Assembly (NCBI GenBank): GCA_002342505.1
Contig: DDQB01000016.1
Span: 1 to 40,475, forward strand
DNA: 40,475 bases
Direction: 5' to 3'
Source: Acidaminococcaceae bacterium UBA2453
Lineage (GTDB): Bacteria > Bacillota > Negativicutes > Acidaminococcales > Acidaminococcaceae
Positions 23,613-31,022 of the stretch are shown one piece after another; within the stretch, counting starts at the first letter, position 1; each line of letters starts with the position of its first letter. The notes under the pieces are model-generated. The model made no database searches, was not told the origin of the DNA, and saw nothing but the letters and a program-made list of their open reading frames with translations. Position numbers and translations under genes: made by a program.

Positions 23613-26600
23613 GTGGCTAAGTTCTTTATCGACCGACCGATATTTGCAATAGCCCTGTCCCTGATCATCGTCTTTGCAGGCGTTATTGCCGGGTTCAGCC
23701 TGCCTATTGCACAATATCCCAATATTACAAAACCCCAGATAGAAGTAGAGACCAACTATGTGGGCGCCAATGCTTCCACGGTAGAAGAATCTATTGCCCA
23801 GGCCATTGAACAGAAGGTCAACGGCGTTGAAAACATGCGGGACATGCGTTCCACTTCTACCAATACCGGCCGTTACGTGCTGGACGTCAACTTTAACCTG
23901 GAAAAAAACGGCGATATCGCGTCCGTAGAAGTGCAGAACCGCGTGGACCAGGCCAAGGCTTCCATGCCTACCGAGGTTACCCAGTACGGTATCACCACGG
24001 CTAAGATGTCGTCCCAGACCATTATGTATTTTGCGCTGACATCGCCTAACAAGACGTATGACGGCATGTTCCTGAAAGCCTATGGGGCTTCCAACGTCGT
24101 CGATCCCATCAAGCGCGTCAAAGGCGTTTCCTCCGTCAGCGAATACGGCCCGGAATATTCCATGCGCGTGGAAGTAAAACCGGACCTGATGGCCCAGTTG
24201 GGACTGACGGCTTCTGATATTGCAGCCGCGATCCAGAACCAGAACATCCAGGCGCCGGTCGGCTCCATCGGTTCCAAACCCACGACCAGCGACCAGGAAA
24301 TGAAATATTCCGCCAGCGCCCAGGGCCGACTGAAAACCCCGGAGGAATTCGGCAACATTATTGTCCGGGCGGCTAACGGGCAGATTATGAAACTGAAAGA
24401 TATCGCCGACATTTATGAAGGCGAGCGTATGGATACGCCTTCTTCCCTGTTCCTGGATAAAGGCGAAGGCGGCGATTCTGTCATTTATCCGATATCCCTG
24501 ACGACCGATGCCAATGCTATCGACACGGTATCTGAGATCCGAAAAGTACTGGAAGATGCGGAGACCCGCTTCCCTCCGGATATGAAACTGATCATCGCCA
24601 TGGATAAGACGCAGTTCATCCGGGAATCGCTGGAGAAGGTGGCTCACACCTTCTTTGAAGCGCTGGTCCTGGTGCTGATTGTAGTGTATATCTTCTTAGG
24701 CAATATGCGGGCCACCCTGGTTCCCATGCTGGCGGTCCCGGTGTCCCTGATCGGCACCTTTGGCGCCTTCGTATTACTGGGCTTTTCCATCAACACCCTG
24801 TCCATGTTTGCCATGATCCTGGCCATCGGCCTGGTAGTGGACGACGCCATCGTGGTAGTGGAGGCTGTTGAGCATCATATCCAGGAAACCGGGTTGAGCC
24901 CGAAAGAAGCGACCTACCGGGCCATGAAGGAAGTGTCCGGCCCTGTAGTGGCCATTGCCTGCGTACTGGCTGCGGTATTCGTGCCCATCTCCTTTATGAG
25001 CGGTTCCACGGGCCAGCTGTATAAGCAGTTCGCCCTGACTATTTCTGTTTCCATGATGCTGTCTGCCGTCGTGGCCTTGTCCCTGACCCCGGCCCTTTGC
25101 GCTATGCTGCTGAAACCCCATGCAAGCGCAGCCAGCGAAGAGGGGAACAAAGGGCTGGTCGGCAAGATCATCTACCGCTTTAATGTATGGTATGCCAATA
25201 CCCTGGCTAAATATACGAACCAGGTGGGTAAATGCATCCGTTATTCCAAGCTGATGATGTGCGGCCTCCTGGTGATCTGTATCCTGACCGGGCTCCTGTT
25301 TAAAATAACCCCCAGCGGCTATGTGCCGGATGAAGACCAGGGCATGTACCTGGTATCGTATAACCTTCCGGAAGGGGCTTCTTCTAACCGGGGCATGAAG
25401 CAGATGGAAGAGTTCTCAAAGAAGTTGGCGGAACTGCCGGGCGTTAAATATGTCATGCCGGTAAACGGGTTCGACGTGCTGAGCATGGCGCCTAAATCCA
25501 GCGCCGGTATTATCCCGGTCATGATGGAAGATTACGACAAGCGGTCAACCAGTTCTTTTGAGCTGATCCAGCGGACCTACGCCCTGGCGGCTCAGACGCC
25601 GGAAATGAACATCATGGCCTTTAACGAACCGGCGTTGCCTGGCCTGTCCAGCACGGGTTCCCTCAGCATGTACATCATGAACCTGGGCGGAGACTCTATT
25701 GACCAGATGAATGAATATGCCCGCCAGTTTGTTATGAAAGCCAATCAGCGTCCGGAAGTGGGCGTAGCCTATACCACATTCAATACGGATACCCCCGGTT
25801 ATAAGTTTAACGTGAACCGTGAAAAGGCAGAGTCCCTGAATGTTCCGGTAGCCAGCGTGTTCACCACGTTGCAGACATTCCTGGGCGGTATGGAAGTGAA
25901 CGACTTCAATAACTTTGGCCGTACCTGGAAGGTAGTCATGCAGGCCCAGCCCCAGTATCGCGATGATGTGAACAATATGAAGTTCTTCTTTGTCCGCAGT
26001 AACAACGGCGACATGGTTCCGCTGGATTCCCTGGTTTCCGTAGAACCGGAAATGACGGTTCCTTCCATTACCCGGTTTAACGGCGCCAGCGCCTTCAAGA
26101 TCGCCGGTTCCCCGGCGGACGGCTATTCTACCGGCCAGGCTATGGCGGCCCTGGAAGAAGTAGCCCACGAGGTGCTGCCCACCACGTACACTTATGAGTG
26201 GACCGACCAGAGCCGCGACGAACGGGAAGCAGGCAACCAGGCATACGGCCTCTACGCCATTTCCCTGGTGTTCGTGTTCCTGGTGCTGTGCGCCCTGTAT
26301 GAGAGCTGGACCATCCCCATCGCCGTATTGCTGTCGGTACCTCCGGCAGTCATGGGATGTCTTGGATCCCAGTTCCTGCGGGGACAGCAGAACGACATTT
26401 ATATGCAGGTCGCCATGATTATGCTGATTGGTCTGGCGGCTAAGAATGCGATCCTGATCGTGGAATACGCCAAGATGAATCTGGAAAACGGCCAGGACGT
26501 AGTGACAGCGGCTATCAATGCGGCTCACCTTCGTCTCCGCCCCATCCTGATGACATCCTTTGCCTTCATTCTGGGCTGTCTGCCTCTGGCCATTGCCACC

Positions 26601-26759
26601 GGCCCCGGCGCCGGTTCCCGTGTGTCCATGGGTAATGCGGTAGTAGGCGGCATGACCTTCAATACCTTTGTGGGCATTTTCCTGATTCCGGTACTGTTTG
26701 TTGTGGTGGAACGGTTCTTCAGCCGCGGCAAACACAAAGACGGAACACCCGATTTTTAA
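23613..26759 (+). CDS. RND multidrug efflux pump, HAE1 family (AcrB/MexB type)
   Basis: This inner-membrane proton antiporter is predicted to expel hydrophobic or amphiphilic compounds from the periplasm. The 1048-residue length is typical. The opening FIDRPIFAIALSLIIVFAG and LPIAQYPNI are hallmarks of the HAE1 group. IGLVVDDAIVVVEAVEHH in transmembrane helix 4 carries the paired Asp of the proton relay, and GLAAKNAILIVEYA is in the matching second-half helix. It starts with GTG at 23613, eight bases after AGGAGG (23599-23604). It forms an operon with the adaptor gene. No TolC-like channel gene follows, so the pump probably uses one encoded elsewhere. Its presence implies an outer membrane. 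Confidence 0.96.
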   Translation: MAKFFIDRPIFAIALSLIIVFAGVIAGFSLPIAQYPNITKPQIEVETNYVGANASTVEESIAQAIEQKVNGVENMRDMRSTSTNTGRYVLDVNFNLEKNGDIASVEVQNRVDQAKASMPTEVTQYGITTAKMSSQTIMYFALTSPNKTYDGMFLKAYGASNVVDPIKRVKGVSSVSEYGPEYSMRVEVKPDLMAQLGLTASDIAAAIQNQNIQAPVGSIGSKPTTSDQEMKYSASAQGRLKTPEEFGNIIVRAANGQIMKLKDIADIYEGERMDTPSSLFLDKGEGGDSVIYPISLTTDANAIDTVSEIRKVLEDAETRFPPDMKLIIAMDKTQFIRESLEKVAHTFFEALVLVLIVVYIFLGNMRATLVPMLAVPVSLIGTFGAFVLLGFSINTLSMFAMILAIGLVVDDAIVVVEAVEHHIQETGLSPKEATYRAMKEVSGPVVAIACVLAAVFVPISFMSGSTGQLYKQFALTISVSMMLSAVVALSLTPALCAMLLKPHASAASEEGNKGLVGKIIYRFNVWYANTLAKYTNQVGKCIRYSKLMMCGLLVICILTGLLFKITPSGYVPDEDQGMYLVSYNLPEGASSNRGMKQMEEFSKKLAELPGVKYVMPVNGFDVLSMAPKSSAGIIPVMMEDYDKRSTSSFELIQRTYALAAQTPEMNIMAFNEPALPGLSSTGSLSMYIMNLGGDSIDQMNEYARQFVMKANQRPEVGVAYTTFNTDTPGYKFNVNREKAESLNVPVASVFTTLQTFLGGMEVNDFNNFGRTWKVVMQAQPQYRDDVNNMKFFFVRSNNGDMVPLDSLVSVEPEMTVPSITRFNGASAFKIAGSPADGYSTGQAMAALEEVAHEVLPTTYTYEWTDQSRDEREAGNQAYGLYAISLVFVFLVLCALYESWTIPIAVLLSVPPAVMGCLGSQFLRGQQNDIYMQVAMIMLIGLAAKNAILIVEYAKMNLENGQDVVTAAINAAHLRLRPILMTSFAFILGCLPLAIATGPGAGSRVSMGNAVVGGMTFNTFVGIFLIPVLFVVVERFFSRGKHKDGTPDF

Positions 26760-26794
26760 ACAACGGGGCAGGATGTGAAAATTTCGTAAATCTT

Positions 26795-26840
26795 AACGTC
26801 TGGCAGGTCGTAAAGACTTGCCAGACGTTTTGCTTTTTTA
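26795..26840 (+). terminator. intrinsic terminator after the RND operon
   Basis: AACGTCTGGCA (26795-26805) pairs with TGCCAGACGTT (26819-26829) and an inner GGTC/GACT extends it to 15 pairs. A T-rich tract follows. Confidence 0.9.
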
Positions 26841-26977
26841 TAAAATAGTAATGTATGTTTGAGAATGGAAAAGGCAGTAATATGTGTCCTGCTTTTTTCA
26901 TGATGTCTGAATCGCGTATGGAATCCTGCCGCTTCCTAAAGCAGCGGTCCCGTAAATACTGATGAAGGTGTTATTCT

Positions 26978-28714
26978 ATGAAAAAGATGGATGACAGCGT
27001 CCGCTTCCTGAAAAACGTGTGGGCGCTGACCAGGTCATACTGGCAGAGCGAAGAGAAAAAGAAAGCGTACCTGCTGCTGTTTGCAATTGTTGCGCTGACA
27101 CTGGGCGTGGTCTTTATGCTGGTGCAGCTGAACCAGTGGTACAACATATTTTACAGTGCGCTGCAGAATTATGAAAAGGACAAGATCTTTGCCGAGCTGT
27201 TCCATTTCAGCTGGCTGGCCTTTATTTATATCATTCTGGCTGTGTACGCCTTTTACCTGCAGCAGATCCTGATCATCAACTGGCGCCGCTGGCTGACGAA
27301 TCAGTATATTGACGAATGGCTGGAGCATAAGACCTATTACCGGCTGCAGATGTTCGGAACGGCAACGGACAACCCGGACCAGCGTATCAGCGAGGACGTC
27401 CGGATGTTTGTGGAATACACCCTGCGGTTTGGCATCGGGATTTTGAAAGCCTTTACCACGTTTGCGTCCTTTGTTGTGATCCTGTACAATCTGTCCGGCC
27501 CGTTGCAGTTCAAGGTGGCCGGCATGGATATCCATATCCCTGGCTATCTGGTATGGACGGCGCTGCTGTATTCCATTGCGGGAACCTGGCTGACCTATAA
27601 GGTGGGGAATAAGCTGGTAGGGTTGAACTTTGTACAGCAGAAATACGAAGCGGATTTCCGTTTTGCCATGATGCGTATGCGTGAAAATGCGGAAAGCGTT
27701 GCCTTTTACAGCGGCGAGGGCCACGAAGGAAGCGTGTTTAAAAAGCGGTTTTCCCTGCTGTTGGAAAACTTCTGGAATATCATTAAAAAGCAGAAGCAGC
27801 TCACCTGGCTGAACAGCTGGTACTCCCAGATCGCCATCATCTTTCCGCTGGTAGTGGCCATGCCCCGGTATCTGGCCAAAGAGATCACACTGGGGGGACT
27901 GATGCAGATTTCCAGCGCCTTTGGCCGGGTACAGGAAAGCTTGTCCTATTTTGTGGATATGTATTCGTCTATCGCGGAATGGCAGGCAGTGGTAGAACGT
28001 CTCACTGGCTTCGGCCTGCACATGCGACAGGTGAAGCAGGAAAGCGCCCAGAAAGATCTGCAGCGCAGGGAAAGCGTTGGCGCCGATATTATTGCCCGGG
28101 AAATGGACGTGGACCTGCCGGACGGTTCCTCCATCTTGCATCAGGTATCCTTTACACTGCAACCGGGAACTAATGTGCTTATCAAAGGGCTGTCCGGCAG
28201 CGGCAAGAGTACGCTGCTTCGTGTGCTGGCAGGCATCTGGCCTTATGCGAAAGGCACGTTGGAGATTCCTTCGGATGACCGGATCATGTTCATTCCCCAG
28301 CGTCCGTATCTGCCCCTGGGCACCTTAAAGGAATCCCTGCTGTATCCCGGCACGGAAAGCCGTACGGATGAAGAGTTGAAACAGCTGATGGAAGTCTGCT
28401 GCATCGGGTATCTGTATGACAAGCTGTATATGGAAGCGGACTGGAGCCATGTGCTTTCCATCGGGGAACAGCAGCGGCTGGCCTTTGTCCGCGCCCTGAT
28501 CTACAAGCCTCTGTGGCTGTTCTTGGATGAAGCGTCTTCCGCGCTGGATGAGGAAACGGAAGCCAAGGTCTACACCCTGCTGATGACCGACGCGCCGGAG
28601 ACGACGCTGGTCAGCGTAGGCCATCGGAGCACGTTAAGCAAATATCATCAGAAGGTGTTATATCTGGACAAAGAGCAAAAAACCATCGCTGTAGATAAAA
28701 TCATACGTTCCTGA
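26978..28714 (+). CDS. ABC transporter half-unit, SbmA/BacA/YddA type with ATPase domain
   Basis: A membrane domain with about six helices (about 25-320) resembles the SbmA/BacA fold, and an ABC ATPase domain is fused to it (about 370-570). Walker A is GLSGSGKST (near 406), the signature is LSIGEQQRL and Walker B ends LWLFLDEASSALDEE, followed by the switch His in VSVGHRS. Members of this group (YddA, Rv1819c, ABCD-like) move peptides, cobalamin or fatty acyl compounds; the substrate here is unknown. It would act as a homodimer in the inner membrane. AAGGTG lies ahead of the ATG at 26978. It is transcribed apart from the RND operon, which has its own terminator. Confidence 0.88.
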   Translation: MKKMDDSVRFLKNVWALTRSYWQSEEKKKAYLLLFAIVALTLGVVFMLVQLNQWYNIFYSALQNYEKDKIFAELFHFSWLAFIYIILAVYAFYLQQILIINWRRWLTNQYIDEWLEHKTYYRLQMFGTATDNPDQRISEDVRMFVEYTLRFGIGILKAFTTFASFVVILYNLSGPLQFKVAGMDIHIPGYLVWTALLYSIAGTWLTYKVGNKLVGLNFVQQKYEADFRFAMMRMRENAESVAFYSGEGHEGSVFKKRFSLLLENFWNIIKKQKQLTWLNSWYSQIAIIFPLVVAMPRYLAKEITLGGLMQISSAFGRVQESLSYFVDMYSSIAEWQAVVERLTGFGLHMRQVKQESAQKDLQRRESVGADIIAREMDVDLPDGSSILHQVSFTLQPGTNVLIKGLSGSGKSTLLRVLAGIWPYAKGTLEIPSDDRIMFIPQRPYLPLGTLKESLLYPGTESRTDEELKQLMEVCCIGYLYDKLYMEADWSHVLSIGEQQRLAFVRALIYKPLWLFLDEASSALDEETEAKVYTLLMTDAPETTLVSVGHRSTLSKYHQKVLYLDKEQKTIAVDKIIRS

Positions 28715-28735
28715 GGCGGAAAGCGTTGAATTTAT

Positions 28736-28764
28736 TTGAAATTGAGCCTCATTTATAGTATAAT
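28736..28764 (+). promoter_or_regulatory. sigma-A promoter of the gene at 28932
   Basis: TTGAAA (28736-28741) and a perfect TATAAT (28759-28764) are 17 bases apart. The transcript would have an untranslated leader of about 160 bases, which contains a second TATAAT (28814-28819) and a 24-codon frame (28845-28919). Confidence 0.85.
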
Positions 28765-28844
28765 GTAACCGTGCGTGATGCGGATGCAGCCTGCTGTATG
28801 CGCAGCCGTACAGTATAATGATGTAAAGAAGGCGCAGTGAAACG

Positions 28845-28919
28845 ATGAAACAGGATATCGGTTATTGCGAAGGCACAGAAACATATAAAAGCTTTCGTAA
28901 AATGATATTATTATTTTGA
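28845..28919 (+). CDS. possible 24-codon upstream open reading frame
   Basis: The frame runs from the ATG at 28845 to a TGA at 28917-28919 that touches the ribosome binding site of the next gene. Its own ribosome binding site (AAGAAGG) is distant. Its content shows no amino acid bias that would suggest attenuation. It may be chance. Confidence 0.2.
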   Translation: MKQDIGYCEGTETYKSFRKMILLF

Positions 28920-28931
28920 GGGGGTACTATT

Positions 28932-30146
28932 ATGTCAAACTTATTTGGGGTTCCGCATCTGGAAGCTTTTTGGGCATCGCTGGACGAAAGTTCGCAGCAG
29001 GCGGTGTCTTCCGCCATCCAGAAAATAACGGACGTAAAAAAACGCGGCGGAAAAGTAATGGTGGTAACGGGAAGCGGCCCGAACATCCATGAGGGCGTGA
29101 CCACCCTGATCGCCGAACTGATCCGGGTTGGGATCGTTGACGCTGTTTCGACGAGCTCGGCTGTCATCGCGCACGAAATGGCAGGTTCGTTAGACCGCGT
29201 ATTCCGTGTTGATGCCCAGGCGCTGGGGATGGACATGGATAAGATGCCGCGGGGAGACGTCTTTGAATTTACCTGCATGAGCGATGAAGAAATCGCCGCA
29301 TTGAAACGTGAAATGCCGTTGGACGATGACCTGCTGGAACGCGGCAGCAAGTTGCCCAAACAAAACGAAATCATTAAAGCCGCCGGCAACATGGCATATC
29401 CGATGGGTCTTCGGACAGAGCGGGTTGCCCATGAAGTGATGGGGCTTGCAAGAATGTACGGTCTGCCCTTTGAAACGGTGGCCGGCTGGGGCTGCGATGA
29501 GCATACCATGCTGGGCGCGGCGGCAAAAAGGAATGTTCCGGTTCTTGTGACCATTCCCCAGATGATTGGCGGGGGCGCCGTAGGAATGTCGATTGGCGAT
29601 TCCATCCCGGTTTCCCAGCGCTCCATGCGAATCTCCAGAATGCTGGCGGATTGCGATGTAATTATTGAAAGCGCAGTGGCTCTGACCCAGGAGATCCATG
29701 ACGGACCCTTTGAATGCTATACAGGCCACGGAATCTGGGCATGGTGGTCGGGACAGGCAACCTATAACCTGCGGAACAAGAACCTGATCCGTATCGATCT
29801 GGACAGCAACCTGCGGCGCGCCGTAGAATTGAACAAGACGGTGCAGGAAGCGATCGACAAAGGCCTGCCCAAGACGAAAGCCGCAAAGATTCCCTTCCGT
29901 ATGGAAATGTCGGCTTTTGCGCGTCATGAAGGCAGTATTCCGATCGTAGGCGATATTGGCAAGGTATGGCCGCTGATCGCCAGCGGAGTCGCAAAAAATC
30001 TGGGCATCGAACTGGAATTCCTGTCGGCGTCTCAGGATACCGCGGAAGGAACGGCTATGCGCGAATGGATCGTAGGCAATGTAAAAGCATTTGACCGCGA
30101 AAAAATGCTGGCTCATGCCAAAGAATACAAAATAATCGGCAAATGA
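28932..30146 (+). CDS. deoxyhypusine synthase-superfamily-like protein, function unknown
   Basis: I do not recognise a named family for this 404-residue soluble protein. Two segments resemble the NAD-binding fold of deoxyhypusine and homospermidine synthases. One is LIRVGIVDAVSTSSAVIAHEM (near 64-84, comparable to the TTGGAIEHD region). The other is DEHTMLGAAAKRNVPVLVT, followed by a Gly-rich stretch (about 190-220, comparable to the SVYYWAYKNNIPVFCPA region). The catalytic-lysine motif of true deoxyhypusine synthase (GGGVPKHH) is not seen; at a comparable late position there is YTGHGIWAWWSGQ. Bacteria lack eIF5A, so a polyamine-related or other NAD-dependent reaction would be the nearest guess. 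GAGGGGG (28918-28924) precedes the ATG. It has its own promoter and terminator. Confidence 0.5.
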   Translation: MSNLFGVPHLEAFWASLDESSQQAVSSAIQKITDVKKRGGKVMVVTGSGPNIHEGVTTLIAELIRVGIVDAVSTSSAVIAHEMAGSLDRVFRVDAQALGMDMDKMPRGDVFEFTCMSDEEIAALKREMPLDDDLLERGSKLPKQNEIIKAAGNMAYPMGLRTERVAHEVMGLARMYGLPFETVAGWGCDEHTMLGAAAKRNVPVLVTIPQMIGGGAVGMSIGDSIPVSQRSMRISRMLADCDVIIESAVALTQEIHDGPFECYTGHGIWAWWSGQATYNLRNKNLIRIDLDSNLRRAVELNKTVQEAIDKGLPKTKAAKIPFRMEMSAFARHEGSIPIVGDIGKVWPLIASGVAKNLGIELEFLSASQDTAEGTAMREWIVGNVKAFDREKMLAHAKEYKIIGK

Positions 30147-30159
30147 CCTTTCGGTTTCA

Positions 30160-30192
30160 GAGGTAAAAAGCGAAATTTTCGCTTTTTACCTC
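30160..30192 (+). terminator. terminator-like 16-bp inverted repeat after the gene at 28932
   Basis: GAGGTAAAAAGCGAAA (30160-30175) and its exact complement (30177-30192) form a long stem. It is A/T-tracted on both sides, so it could terminate in either direction. Confidence 0.75.
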
Positions 30193-30225
30193 ATTCTTAT
30201 TCGGGAAACTGGCGCTGGTCTCAGG

Positions 30226-30334
30226 CAATATGATGTAATGCAGCGCAATATGGTGTAATACAGTTGCACTATAGTATAATGCAGTATAGTATGATATAAT
30301 GCAGTGTATTACATTATATATAGTAAAATATAAT
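30226..30334 (+). repeat. array of degenerate promoter-like repeats
   Basis: Four head-to-tail units of 18-20 bases share the core TRTAATGCAG or a close variant: 30226-30243, 30246-30263, 30266-30284 and 30285-30304. An inverted related piece (GTGTATTACATTATA, 30304-30318) and a last TATAAT (30329-30334) follow. Three TATAAT hexamers occur, none with a good -35. The array ends 24 bases before the next gene. Related blocks (AGTATAATG) occur near 28757 and 28812. Confidence 0.65.
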
Positions 30335-30358
30335 TAAGTAAGAAAGAGGTGTTTGAGA

Positions 30359-30898
30359 ATGGCATTAGATTTGAATGGACAGATGAATACGGCAGGACAG
30401 CCGCGGGTAAAAGCAGAAAAATTCGATCAGTTCATGAAGGAACGCGACGTCAGCGGGTTCCACCGGGAAGAGTACGACGACCAGTTCCGTACGGTCATCT
30501 ATTTCAGCGGCCTGCAGGCAGCGGGACAGCAGCAGTTTGTACAGGTGCTGCTGAACGATTCCATTTATGGCATGATTAAAGTGCTGGTAGGGCATAAAGT
30601 GGTCAACGACGAAAACCGGGAGAAGGTGCTGGAGTATGTAAACCAGCTGAACCAGCGACTGGAAGCTTTCAAATATGTGGTCACGCCGGACGGGAATCTG
30701 GAACTGGACTGCAGCCTGGTTTCCAACGACGAACGGTTCGATCCGGAACTGATCATCGTCATGCTGCTGAACGTGATTCAGCCCCATCTGGAAAGTGAAG
30801 TGCTGCGCCTTCCTGCTGTTACCGGATGCCCTGTGGGCGTAAATCTGGAAGAGGAAGAGAAAGCAGCGGAAGACAATCCGATCCACGTGGTTCACTGA
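30359..30898 (+). CDS. YbjN-domain-like small protein
   Basis: This 179-residue, acidic, probably cytoplasmic protein shows the pattern of YbjN / type III secretion chaperone-like folds. It has an N-terminal helix, a central beta-sheet half (RTVIYFSGLQAAGQQQFVQV) and long helices (NRLEAF-type heptads; ELIIVMLLNVIQPHLESEVL). Roles in this family include chaperone or sensory scaffolding and are poorly defined. AGAGG (30345-30349) is nine bases ahead of the ATG at 30359. The in-frame TTG at 30353 is too close to it. Upstream is the repeat array. Confidence 0.6.
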   Translation: MALDLNGQMNTAGQPRVKAEKFDQFMKERDVSGFHREEYDDQFRTVIYFSGLQAAGQQQFVQVLLNDSIYGMIKVLVGHKVVNDENREKVLEYVNQLNQRLEAFKYVVTPDGNLELDCSLVSNDERFDPELIIVMLLNVIQPHLESEVLRLPAVTGCPVGVNLEEEEKAAEDNPIHVVH

Positions 30899-30907
30899 TC
30901 CGCGATC

Positions 30908-30966
30908 CCTTACCATGCGGTAAGGAAAAGGCGACGCAGCCGCAGGCTCCGGCCCGCGTCTTTTCC
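30908..30966 (+). terminator. composite terminator after the YbjN-like gene
   Basis: CCTTACC (30908-30914) pairs with GGTAAGG (30919-30925). A second stem GACGC (30933-30937) / GCGTC (30956-30960) follows, ending in TTTTCC. Confidence 0.6.
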
Positions 30967-31022
30967 TTGCTGCTTATTTTTTACTGAAACTTTTACTGAA
31001 ACGGACAGAATAAGGAGAATTT

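Noticed and set aside
23259..24647. Long - strand frame of 462 codons opposite the RND genes
   Set aside because: It spans two real genes on the other strand and has no recognisable motifs.
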